Shown here one piece after another: positions 33,016-44,539 of a stretch of DNA of 64,000 nt (the first letter of the stretch is position 1; each line of letters opens with the position of its first letter). The position numbers and the translations under genes are program-made. This DNA comes from Collybia mongolica (taxonomy: Eukaryota > Basidiomycota > Agaricomycetes > Agaricales > Clitocybaceae). The stretch covers positions 2,666,001-2,730,000 of the forward strand of contig JAAXNY010000008.1 in NCBI GenBank assembly GCA_013420905.1, written 5' to 3'. The notes beneath the pieces were generated by a model. The model had not been told where the DNA came from. It saw only the letters and a program-made list of their open reading frames with translations, and did no database searches.

Positions 33016-35867
33016 ATGGCTACTGTCCCCCAACCGGGCCAGGCTCTACCACAATCTCAGCCACAGGACCAATCTCCTTCACCGCTGTCATGGGAAGGAG
33101 AAAAGATGTCCGTTAATGACCATTTTCGATCCCATTTTCCTCCCCATGCTCACCATTTCCGTAGGTTCAACATCTACATCTACGACTACTGCTTCAAGCG
33201 GGGCTTTCGGAAGACCGCTCGTGAACTCATGAGCGAGGCAGAGATCCCCCCAGACTCCACACCGCCGATCAACGCTCGTCAAGGGCTACTATTCGAGTAG
33301 GTCATCCAGGCTTCCATATTTTGTGGCGTGTCTCATTGGATTGTCGGCAATTAGGTGGTGGAGCGTTTTTTGGGTGCTATTTACAGCAAAAGCCAACGGA
33401 AACGGCTCCGAAGAGGCAATGCTGTATACCCAGGTATGAGGAAATCGTTATCGCTGCTCCGATGGCGCTCGCAACCGCTCATAATTCCGATAGCACCAAG
33501 CACACCAACTAGCACAACGACAAGCGACACAACGACTGCAGGGCCCACCTTCACAAGCACCCCCCCATCCCCAGCAAGTCGCACCATCAATGCAGCACCA
33601 ACCACCTCCGCCCATGGCTCGACTTTCAAATGGTGTACAACCCAGACCAGGGCAACCACCATTCATGCCTAACGGGCCGATGCCGAATGGTGTACTTCCT
33701 CCACAAGGAAGTATGCAACCCGGCGCACCAAACCCATTCGCCATGCAAGGTCCAGGCCCGATGCAGCCCAACGGAAATTCAGGCCCGCCCGGTCCCCCCC
33801 CTCCAGGAAGTGTTCCTTCAGGCCCACCGCAAAACTTCACACCAATGGTTCCCAACCAGCGCCCATCTATTGGTAGTATTCAACAACATCAACAACAGCA
33901 GCAAGCACAACAGCGTGGTCCGGGCGGCCCTTTCCAATCACCTACTATGGCGCACTCACCACAGAATCCACAAGGACAACCACAACAACAACAACAGCCT
34001 CAACAGCATCCGCCAATGGGCCAACTTGGAGCACCCTCGCCCCACATGAATACCATGAATAGAGGTGGCGGGATGCCTCCACCTATTGGACCTCAGGGCA
34101 TGAATCCTATGAACCCACAGTCCGGACAAGGTGGTCCAGGGAATGCACCATCCACATCTCAATATCAGCAAACTGGTCGGCCACCGAGTCGAACAGCGAC
34201 ACCCGGGCAAGGGGGCGGCTTAATGAGTCCATCCTTAAATTCGCGTCAACCACCTGGCCGCAATCAGATGCAAGGGAGGGACGAGAATAATCTGAACAGT
34301 GAACTCATGCAAATACCACAAGCAACATTTTTGCAGCTCAAGGCAGAGGCAGGAATGAGCGAGAGAGACATGCCTTCATTACAATTGGCGGAAAAGGTGA
34401 GTTCCCATTTGTTTAAGGCCATTCTATGTGTTGGTCGGTGTTTCGCAACATTGGTACTCATAGCCTCGATTTTATAGCAACGCATAATATCTATGTATCG
34501 ACAACGAACGGCGCGCAATCCTGGTGGCCCAGGTTCCGATAACGCTGCTGCTGGTCCATCAAACCCGATGATGCAGCCTCCAAATCGAAATAATCAACAA
34601 CAGCAACAGCACCAGCAACAACAGCACCAGCAACACCAACAACGGAATAAACGCAGTAGTACTTCACCTGGAGAGGAGGTAAGTCGCGATCAACTGTTAG
34701 ATTTATCGATCAGGTATCAAGCTCCTGCTCACACAGCATGAAACCCTACCTCGGAACGACTCATCTCCACCGGATCGCAAACGTCCACGACGCTCACCCA
34801 TGGAACAGCCAGCTGCACCACCGATGTCAAAATATCAACCACCACCTCAGCAACCTCCTCCACCGCAAGGTGGTCCATCGCAATTGATGGTGCAACAGGG
34901 ACACCCGATGATGATGCGTCAAGGACAACCAATGATGGGAGGGGGGCCGGGCGGGGGGATGAACGGAGGCGGCCCTCATCCCGGACAACCTCAGATGGGG
35001 GGTGGACCAATGCTTGGCATGGTTGTAGGGGGACAGCCGCCGATGGGCGTTCCGCAAATGGGAAACGCGATGAATACACATCCAATGACCCCACATATGC
35101 AGGTGAGGTCTACCATTCTAGATGCCTTTGTATCTTCCGCTGATTGACGTTTCTCCCTTGTTTCTCCTTGGCAGTCACAGCATATGCAATTCCCGATGGT
35201 CAATAAAGGTGGTATTCCCCAACGGGGAGGTTTGAACATGCCAGGCAACGCCGGATCACCTGCATCTTCCGATCCTTCTTCGTTCAATATCGGACAGCTT
35301 GGTCCCGGTCCCGGCGGCCCGAGTTTCCCTGGAGGGCCAAATCGAATGGGGCCGAACAAGATGATGCCCCCACCCTCACCAGGCATGAATGGTCCTCCCA
35401 AAGACCAGAATAGTGGCCCAGGAGGAGTGAACAATGTCAAAAATGCGAGCCTTAACCCCCCGAACAATGGACAGCACCCTGATGGATCACCCAGAAATCA
35501 GCCTCCTAACAATAATAACTCCGGACAGACGCCAAATGCCAGCGGGACGGGGCCTCCCACGCCCGCACCCAATAACCAATTAGGACAGCAGCAGCAGGGC
35601 CCTGGACAAGGACAAGGACAGAATATGGCGCCTTCACCGTCATCAATCCTTGGTGTCCCACCGCCGATGAACTCGGCGCCCATGGGACAAGGGAACCTGA
35701 GCGCAGAGATGGCAACGGTGTTCCCGAATGATTTTATCCAGAGTGTGGCAAGCTCTTTGGAAACGTTCGACGCAGCGAGCATGGAGGGAATGTTCAGGCC
35801 AGATGGGGACATCAACTTCGAGAGAGACTTTGGGCAGTGGTTCAATCCGGACGATGTCCCGATATGA
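33016..35867 (+). CDS. LisH/LUFS-domain transcriptional regulator (Flo8/Som1/SSBP-like), Q/P-rich
   Basis: Six exons (33016-33296, 33355-33433, 33494-34396, 34478-34678, 34737-35102, 35175-35867) join to 840 residues. The N-terminal LUFS block spans residues ~50-120: FNIYIYDYCFKRGFRKTARE (LisH), then PPINARQGLLFEWWSVFWVL with FTAKANGNGSEEAMLYTQ. The rest is Gln/Pro/Gly/Asn/Met-rich with glutamine-histidine tracts (34598-34650), a possible NLS (DRKRPRRSP), and an acidic/aromatic end (FERDFGQWFNPDDVPI). Members of this family (yeast Flo8, filamentous-fungal Som1, animal SSBP, plant LEUNIG) act as co-regulators in nuclear complexes controlling morphogenesis and adhesion. It follows the START gene on the same strand, 405 bp downstream. 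Confidence 0.88.
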
Positions 35868-36569
35868 CGCAGTGGGCTGGTCCTCTGGCTTTCTAGGACG
35901 GTGGATACTCCGGCCAACCCCTCACTGCGCTCTTTAGTGCCTCTCTGGCCGATCTTTCTCCGTGCGCGAGGCACGATCCGCTTTTAGCGCTTTATTTTTG
36001 ACATATTTGCTCTTCCGTGAGCCCTTTTTTTCCGATAGTGCCCTAAGCCAAGGCTTGGGTCTATCGTTGCTGTCGGCTCTTTCTTGCTATTAGATTATCG
36101 TCGTTCTTCCCACCTATCTCTATATTCCTTGTGTTGCATATGTTGCCTTATTAACCCGTCCTAGTCTGCTTTATTTCTTTCCAGTCTCCGATTTTTCCTC
36201 CTGATCTCAGTCCTTTACCTCTCATGGTTGTGTCTTAATCGCCTTGCTGCATGTACAACTTGTCTTAAATCATAGTTTCTGGATGGAGATTACTGGCATG
36301 GTCTCATGGGCAACATCAAGTTGCTCGTTCGATCAATTTTGGGTGCCTTAGGCCTCCAGAGATTCGCCACATTGAAGTCCGTGATTGAATTTTTCCATCC
36401 TTGGATGTCTAAAATTCTGATTCATTCGATTTGATTCATTTGTCCAAAGTATCGCACCATGTCCACTACAAACGCCACGACGGTACAAAAGAGACTTCAC
36501 AAGTACAGCTAATAGATGAGAGTGACTAAAATGCACGAACGCGGGAGCGAGATGTTATTTGAAGACGGA
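35868..36569. other. Convergent 3-prime flanks, no gene
   Basis: T-rich sequence after the LisH gene, consistent with a long 3-prime UTR, then the 3-prime flank of the minus-strand P450. No coding signal. Confidence 0.5.
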
Positions 36570-38457
36570 TTAGGAGGACCGAAGCTTTACGTGAGCCTGC
36601 AAGTGGCTTCCGCGATGAACTCCTACGAAATATTCCCTGAAACTGATATTATTGACCCTAAACGCCAAATTGAAACGTCAGTTGTGATTTCGAAACTTAA
36701 TGCCCGAAGTCCGCTTACGTCGCATTTACGGGTTCGAGCGCCAATTTCCTGAAGACGTTTCCAAAAATGAGGTAGAGTTCACACCAGGCGAGGCTAAAAA
36801 GAAAATATCTATCAAGAACCTGGGCGGGGAAGTTTCTGAACATGGACGCACTTGATGCCCAAACAACTCCTCGGTCCTTTGGAGAATGATACAAGATACC
36901 GGTCTAATTCGTGGGAATCGGACTGAAGCCACCGGTCTGGACAAAAAGCTTCTGGCTCTGGAAATATTTCTGGATTGCGATGCACGACAGCAGCTCCCAT
37001 GGCAACAACAGTCTGCTCGAGGTTAGCGTCGTAGCACAAAAAGTGTTGAAGTATAACGCACTCCAGCTGGGACAGTCACCCCCGAGATTTCCGCGTCGGT
37101 CGGTCCAACGATTCGTGGAAGAGGCGTAATGATACCATGGGCCATTCTTAGCGACTCTTTAATGACAGCCGTCTAAATAATTTCATCATCAATACCGTGG
37201 ATCCTAGGACGGTAAATATAGTACGTACGAGGTAAGGTAATTTTTCCAGCGCTTCGTGTCCAAATGCGGAATCGCGGTCGGGCCACGCGTCTTCCAACTC
37301 TTCCACCAAGGTTGCATGAATCTTTGTGTTGCTCAAAATATAATATGCTCCGACGGTACTGACGTTTCCAACCGTGTCACTCCCAGCAAATCGGAGGTAC
37401 AGGCCCTCGTCCAGGAGCCAGGTCCTAGATATAGGCGGTAGACGGTGATTCTCGGGCTGGGGGGTAAGGAGATAATGATAGATGGTTTCGTGTTCAACGT
37501 TTTCCAACGAAGTCGGGTCCTTCAACAGTTCATCGATCCGTGCACCCATCTGCCTACGCTGTTCTATGATTCCCAGTGTGCTTGGCTTCAAGTATGCGGC
37601 TGTCCACTCGGGGACGTTTAAGAGGATAGATTTAATGAAAGGGAAGTGTTTGAAGACCCAAATCATAGGAAGCGTGGCGTCCATGGCAGAGAGAATATCG
37701 TTCTGAAAATCTTCAGAGACGAGAGGATCGGCTTTGATACCGAAACAGTAGGCAGTAATCACCTCCAGACTCGTAGCTCGAAATGCTAGGTCGAGATTAG
37801 CTGGCTTCTTTGTGGGCGGGTGAGTAAGGAGGCGCGTGACAAGAGTATCAACCTAGCAAACAACTTAGAATGTGACAAGGCCATCGAGGAACGCGAACCA
37901 ACGAACCTGTGTTTGGACAACATTTTCAAGCTTCATGATTGCCTGTCGAGAGAAAAATGGCCCAATGAGGTTCCGCCTTTGCAATGCTTCATGCATATCA
38001 AACAAAGCAAAAACCGAGAGGTCTGTCGCGAAGCAACTATATAACTGGGGTTGTTTCGTAAATTTTGAACCCGAGCCATAGATATCGCCATATGCATGAG
38101 GATTACTAAAATGAAGCTACTCGAAGATTAGTGCGGTGATTGCAAGGGGAGATAAACTTTCACACCTCATTAGGCCCCACTCGAACGATAGATCCTGTGA
38201 TATATCGGTGAGCATTCGGCGACATGACCAGGTGAAAGGCTCTCACCATATTTTTCGTGTAAGTGGTCAAGGTGTACAGACCACCCACCATCCATGATGA
38301 TATCGTAATACGCTTTGTACCACAGTGTCAGAGCTGCGAGAGGGGGGCCAGGGAACTGGGAAAGTGGATGGAAGAACAGTCGCTTCACTCCTTGGCAAGC
38401 AAGGAGTGCTAAGGAGGAGTAAGCTACCGCAAGAACGTTGTGAGAAATAAAGCTCAT
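36570..38457 (-). CDS. Cytochrome P450 monooxygenase
   Basis: A multi-exon gene with about nine exons. The N-terminus is a membrane anchor ([18 protein letters not shown]) and a Pro-rich hinge (FPGPPLAAL). Then come [20 protein letters not shown], the I-helix [13 protein letters not shown] (AGxDT oxygen-binding motif), the K-helix ESLR, the meander [10 protein letters not shown], and the heme-binding [11 protein letters not shown] with its Cys ligand. The C-terminal exon ends DYF-like ([19 protein letters not shown]). It is probably an ER-bound microsomal P450 of the kind many fungi use in secondary metabolism or detoxification. The reading frame is intact across all splice sites I followed. 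No reductase or synthase is next to it, so a biosynthetic cluster is not supported. Confidence 0.92.
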
Positions 38458-39615
38458 GTTGCTACCCAGTCCTGAAGTGAGGGAATAACTCGTTCATGGT
38501 CCCAATATTTATCAAGCCGCTCTGGTGTGGCTTCGCAGACCAAACGTTCCAGAAGCGGATGCAGTTTGTGGCGTTCCAGTATTCGCAATTGCGGTACCAC
38601 AGAGACCAAACCAAAAAGAAAAAAACGCCGCCGTCATAATTATCGTGACCATTTTCGCCAAGGTCAAAATTGGTATACGATTCAACCTTGAGGAATAGCA
38701 GGTTAGTAGGAACAAGTTCAGCCCGATGTGGGCGACAGTTGACTTACTAGTTTCAACTCGGAACGACGCCGGATGTAAGTTAAATATTATGAAGAAAAGG
38801 CACTAGATAGGGTTCGGCTGCCAAAATACCTTTGTTGGGCCTTCGCGATGGAACATGTGCCCTGTTCTACACGAAGAAAATCAATCTTTTCAGGGCGCTT
38901 GCATTGAGAGGAGTTTCTTTTTTTTTCCGTTAGAGATCGGGAATGAGGGCACGGGATGAATAGATCTCAGGGGGTCAAGCCACTAGTCTCAGGAAAGCGG
39001 AACTTAAAGTACTCGGCTCTGCATCATTCTCCTGCTGGACAAACACATGTCTACGTCAGGTTGATTACCGGGATGGAGTGTACGCACCCACCAACTCGAT
39101 AAAGGATGTAGATATGTTTCTTTCTCATCCTGGACATTTCAGTCCCTGAGTCCGATAACTCAGAAATCACGGTTAGCTTGTTATTCGCGCTGTTATTGTT
39201 CTGTCTAGACCAGTCCTTGATCGGAGCATGCAGATTGACATCTACAGGTTCGCTCAAAACGAAAGAAAAAATGCGCCTCTGGTTCGCATACGATTGTATA
39301 CTTAGTACCGAACATAAATCCTCAACCCAACACTGGCAGCAGGTCGCTTTAAAACTCTAGGACGTTGATACGGTGAATTTGAAGGAGCCGGCAGCATCGG
39401 CGTTTGTCCGATTTTCCTCAAGGCCAAGCCACCGGCCTTTCTCACATATCACTAGTAGTTGAGTCTAGGCTCAATGACCAGAGAAGCAATGGCTTGTGCC
39501 AGCTCCAAAAATTAATCCACCGATTACAGGCAACGTGTCAATCTAAAGTAAGTAGCATAGCGATAATGATGATAAACGAGTGTGTATATACGTACGATAG
39601 TTGCAGAGTTATGGG
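38458..39615. other. Intergenic region, no gene
   Basis: Contains the P450 promoter and the 3-prime flank of the minus-strand gene ending at 39616. No frame has motifs. Confidence 0.5.
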
Positions 39616-42600
39616 TCACGACGACATTAGGTCGGAACGAGCCTCGCTAGGAACGACGCTATCAACTGGGCCTTCCAACATCTTTCGCCTCCTTTCCCCA
39701 ACCTTCCAAATCACGTCCTTAAGTTCCTGCACGACGTCACCTCCTGGCCCCCACATTTCAACCCCAGAATACTTCTCCTTCTCTAAGGGTAAAGACGAAG
39801 ATATGTCCACCCCAAGTCCTAAGACACTACCGCCGCTTTCTCGTCGTGCCTTCACCAATCGGATCCGTTCCTCTCGGGTAAGTTTTGAGCGTTCTCGCGT
39901 GAAAATCCCAGCATTCCCTGAGTCAGCTTCATAGACTTGCTCTCTTCCGGGAGCCGGCAAGTGCTGCGTAGAGGCTGTGAGGAGTAAATGTGATGTCACA
40001 TCATCTAAAACCGCCTCGGCACCATCGACAGCAATCATAGTATACCCACCAACCCCCTCTGGTTCAATGTCATCATCGAAGGGGAATGTAGAGTCGACTT
40101 TGTCTGAATCGTCACTCGCGTCGTGGCCTAACCCAGGAAGGTCCTCGTCCGAATCTGAGTCCTCGTGAAGATTAGGGGGAAACACGATGTCAAGTAGTTT
40201 TTCCCTTCCTCGCTCGCATTCCCTTAAAGCTAAGCCCAATTCACGTCGTAGGCGCTCGTAGGCCTCCAACGCACGAGACTCTGGAATGTTATCGTCGGAT
40301 GCTTGCATCGAACGCCGGGAGCGGCTTCTTCGTTTCGGTGACACGGCAAGAGCTCGTTCCTCACGTAGAGCCGCAACACAGTCAGCAAGATTGTCTCTAG
40401 CATCATCTAAAGCTGCCGTGATGGCCTCGACATGGGTTGCGAAGCGAGTAACATGGCTGGGCATTGGGGCGAAGGAAACTTCCTCTAGTTGCTTCCTGAC
40501 CGGCTTCTCGCTGAGCTCCTCCCCCTCCTCCGCGTCAACAAATGTGGCATCCTGATCTTCATCTCCAGAATCTTCAGAAACTGGGAACTCGCTCTGCAAG
40601 CATGGAGTAGGGTTTTGATCCCGCAATTTCTGTTGTTCAACTGTCTCCATCGCTGCGTTCAACCTTGAAGCAGCATCAACGAGTGTAGTCGTTAATAACC
40701 CCATCACACTCCTGACATCTTCCCAATAACCCTCATCTTCCTCGTCCAAAAAACGCAGCGCGAGGAGATGTGAACACGCGTATCGCTTCGACGCGAGGGC
40801 ACCCTGTAGCGCATGGTGCAGAGCCGAAATTGAGAGTGGATGACGCGTCGTCTGAATCGGCGTGAACCTTGACCCAGAAGACAAGGTTGAGCTCGCAGGA
40901 GTTCGTGGCGTTTGCGATGTGGGCGACGCCACCGTACTAAAATAGCTCGGAGGGGGCACCTTGAACGCTTCCATGCCAGCACTCTTTCTCGATCGGTGCA
41001 AGTCAAGAGCTGCTGATCCAAAAGTACGAAGGGTCCCAGCGCTCTGCGTTCCACTAGACTCGCCATGTTCACTATCGACCTCCTCGGTAACTCCAGGAAG
41101 GCTCGGCCCGGCACTGGTTGGGATCGGAGTCACGGGGGCGCTCAGCGCCTTTGGAGACTGCAGGTCACGCGGATCAGATACCTGTAAAAGGGAGGAGAGA
41201 TCCGATCTGCGCTTTTCCCGGCGTCTGAAAACTGGCTTTGAAGTCCCACCACCAACCTGGGCAAGTTGAGTGTAAGAACCATTCCAGGTCGAACGTTTAT
41301 TCTCCAGAGGCAATGGTATTTCAGAGGGCAAAGAAGAACGTCGTCTTCGTGCCGGAAGGGAAAGAGGTCGCTGGCTCGCGTCAAACGGAAGGAAATTGGA
41401 GTTCATAGGGGATGGTGGCGCATACATTTCAGATAGTTGAGATAGTTCGGAAGGGGAAGTTAGAGCTGAGAAAAGATGCCGGACATTGTCACATTGCGTT
41501 TGTGTCGTTAGAAGGGAAGATTGAAGGGCGATACGGATTGACGAGGACGGTGTAGCAGGTATAGTAGTGCTATAAGTGGTAAGGCTGCGTAATATTAATA
41601 CCACATGGTTGAAAATTAAACGGCTGTACTAACTTTCGTTCGTCAGTCTCAAGAGTGCTGATGGCGGCTTGAACCACAGCCTCCCATTCGTTACTAGATG
41701 ATATCAGATCGTTCAGAGACTCTAAGGACTATCAGTGATGCAAGTCAACATCTTATCATCTTATCAGGGGTCTGAGTAAACGACGAACAGGTGACATGTC
41801 GTGTTTTGAGGTATCATGCATAGTTTTGAAGATGTGTACAGTAGCGCCGATGGACGCGATGGCTAGAAGTGTGTATCCAGCGTTAAAAAAGACAACAGAG
41901 AAACCAAAAGCAAGAGAGGGTATCAGATAGGAGGTGTCAGAGGTGGTAGCTGGAGGTGGTGTTTGGGTATGTGGTTGAGCCTCAACGCTCGACGCTCGAC
42001 TGTGGCTCAACTGTCCAGGTAGAGAAGGGCGCGGGGAACGACTGCGCGCCGATGGTAGGGAGGCTACTAGAAGGGATGATGATATCACATCGTACTTGAA
42101 GCGTTCGACGAAGATGTTAGGATGGCTTGTGAGGTTCAATGCTGAGATGATAGCCAGGAGAGCCTGCGGATCGATTCCATGAATCTCTGTCTTGATACAT
42201 AAGACAAGTCACATACCTCACATATCTTAATCAAAAAGAGAGGACGCCACTCCGCTTCCTCATTTTCGTCGTCGTCCGGGGTAAAGCGCGTGGGATCAAG
42301 TTCAAGTTCGAGCTCGATGGAACTGCCAGGAATAAATTCTGGCTCCTCGCCTGCATCTATTTGACATGTTTAGTTATGCCTCTCCTAAATTAAAGACTAC
42401 ATACTTCGAAGGTAGATCTCCAATGGGTGTTCGTCAAATAGAGCTTGAGCCATTCCACGCGAACCGGCTCTAGTTCGGCAAAGTCCAGCCCAAAGTTTCG
42501 TCAAAAGTCGTGAACAGGATACCAGGATAATATCGCCCCCAAGAAGCGGGGAAATGGCGATAGTAAACGAGCTACGGAAGAAGATGGAGAATAAGAACTT

Positions 42601-42654
42601 GCCAGTGGGCAATGGAAGAGATTCCTCCACGCTCAACAAGCGTTCGAAAATCAT
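39616..42654 (-). CDS. Membrane-anchored coiled-coil protein, possibly vezatin/myosin-binding type
   Basis: Five exons. The first (42654-42405) is MIFERLLSVEESLPLPTGKF then hydrophobic. The second (42356-42217) is acidic (ELELELDPTRFTPDDDENEE). The third, from 42163, carries a hydrophobic hairpin (YLIPSLAFGFSVVFFNAGYT and LLAIASIGATVHIF). A short exon (SLNDLISSSNEWEAVVQAAI) and a long exon (from about 41585) contain DNVRHLFSALTSPSELSQL, Ser/Pro-rich linkers and helices (HVEAITAALDDARDNLADCV, AYERLRRELGLALRECERGR). Membrane hairpin plus C-terminal helices resembles fungal myosin-binding (vezatin/Inp2-like) proteins, but this is a weak resemblance. The donor ending exon 3 (about 41770-41790) is not canonical and its exact position is unresolved. 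Confidence 0.6.
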
Positions 42655-43215
42655 TGTGTACGTAATCCAAATACAGTACATAACCGGGGATATTTATGCA
42701 TCGCCGGCCGAGCAAAAGACTATACTTTTCTTCCTCTCCCAGCGAACAATGGCCCGAGAAACTGTCTCTTGTCTAAAAAATTGTCCCAGAGGTCACCTCT
42801 TGACACCTTTGGTACCCAATTTTATCCAATTTTTCTAGACCCAGGTATACAGGTAAGAATGGAGGCCGGCTCGCCGAACCCAAGCGGGGAAACGGTGGGG
42901 AAATATAATCTCGCTAATATCGGCGAAGGTTACTGTCACAAGTGGCAACGACTATCATCACCGCAATATTATATCGGCTACCTGTCCTCGAAAATTTCTG
43001 CAGAAACAAAGACAACCACGGCTTTTACTCTTCGGATGACGCGCGTCGCACGGAGAACACCCAGTAAAAAAGAAATGATCATAAATAGCGGGAAAGGTAT
43101 AGGCCACGAGGCATCCAGTTTGATGACCTGCCAAGAGAAGCCGTAAAAGTCAAGCCATTATAAAAACCTGAACAAGAAGGCATTCAAGACAAAACTACAA
43201 CTGCACGTCCCTCTC
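42655..43215. promoter_or_regulatory. Divergent promoter region
   Basis: Lies between the minus-strand vezatin-like gene and the plus-strand F-box-like gene. A TATA-like TTATAAAAA (43158-43166) sits 50 bp before the F-box start codon. No other site recognised. Confidence 0.45.
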
Positions 43216-44539
43216 ATGCCCAGTTCAATTCCTCAGGACGTAGTCGACATTATCATCAGCTATCTTGGTTACGACAAGCGCGCGCTGAATCAATGTTCGT
43301 TGACATCTCACTCGTGCCTCATGACAAGCCGGAAACATTTATTTTATACTGTGTCTCTGTATTCCGCACAGAGATGCCGGCAGCTCAACGACCTCCTTAC
43401 CACCAACTCATCCCTCACGACGTGCGTGCGGCACGTTTACCTCGACGGCAAACAAAAACAACTTGACCCTCGGCGGACACACTGCTGGGTCTCCGAACCG
43501 ACCCTGCCTGTGGTGCTCCGTACAATAGCCCCGCGTTTACAATCTCTCGCGCTACATTGTGTCTACTGGCAGGAACTATCCTCCGAACTTCAATGCGCCT
43601 TGTTAGGTATCCTTGACACATCAAATATTGTTAGCATTTCCCTCGTCTCAGTCCACAGGTTTCCAACGAACCAACTACTACGTCTTCCTCACCTGAAGCG
43701 CCTATCTCTTTTGTCTCTCTTTGGTGTCAGTGAACATAGCTCACGTGCTGATACCCGCACACCAGGCCTGGAAAAACAGCAGCTACAGGCATTAGAATTC
43801 GACCAGAGGTCCCAATCCGTAAAATGCATAATCGAACTCCAGCGCTTGTGGGATATGTCACGGCTCCGCGAGCTCTGCATCACAGCTTCGAGTACTGGGG
43901 TACTCGATGTCGTTTCTTCACTCCTTGCTAATGCATCGCAATCTCTTGAGCTTTTCGCTTGGCACTTCCAACATCCCCTTCATATTGTTAGTAAACCTAA
44001 TGTAAGCCCTCCCTTCAGTCTAACCGCTTTATCTTATACACCCGTACCAGGAGTCCGTATCTCAAATGCTTGATATATCTAGCCTATCAAGACTCCGTTT
44101 CCTGCTCCTCAAGAGCGCGCTGCATGACGGCTTGGTTGACCTTCTACCGTGGCTTGTTCGGTCACTTCACACTCCTGCCCTTCGTAAGAACCTCGAACGT
44201 GTCATCATCATACTCGATTGTGAGCGAAGTAGCTGGGACCATGCGTGTACCTGGAGAATCCCCGGGGGCCGTGTTTGGTCAAAGATAGACGCTGCATTTG
44301 GAGACCAACCGAAAACGAAGTTGAGGATTGTGTTAAGGGGCGTGCCGGTGATGGTGCGCCTTCCCAGTGACCATACTACAAATATGGGGCCCAGAGAATT
44401 CATTGCGAGTGAGATGCCGTTGCAAATGCCATTGCTCTCGAGTGCGAGGCTATTATGTGTGAAGGTCGACGATGATCGCCCGGGTCCAGTCGACACGACC
44501 TGGAAAAAGTACAAGAAGACGATGAAATATTTTCTTTGA
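43216..44539 (+). CDS. F-box-like protein
   Basis: Two exons (43216-44001, 44051-44539) join to 424 residues. The N-terminus (IPQDVVDIIISYLGYDKRAL with NQCSLTSHSCLMTSRKHLF) has the F-box-like pattern common in Agaricomycete genomes. Leucine-rich segments follow (PHLKRLSLLSLFGVSE, LSRLRFLLLKSAL). These proteins are presumed SCF ubiquitin-ligase substrate receptors, and most are uncharacterised. The exon join keeps the LRR-like rhythm (...NESVSQMLDISSL...). Confidence 0.75.

Noticed and set aside
33448..33855. Gly-rich antisense frames in the LisH gene
   Set aside because: Complement of Pro/Gln-rich codons; typical shadow frames.
36570..38457. P450 as part of a secondary-metabolite cluster
   Set aside because: No terpene synthase, polyketide synthase, NRPS, methyltransferase or transporter is adjacent.
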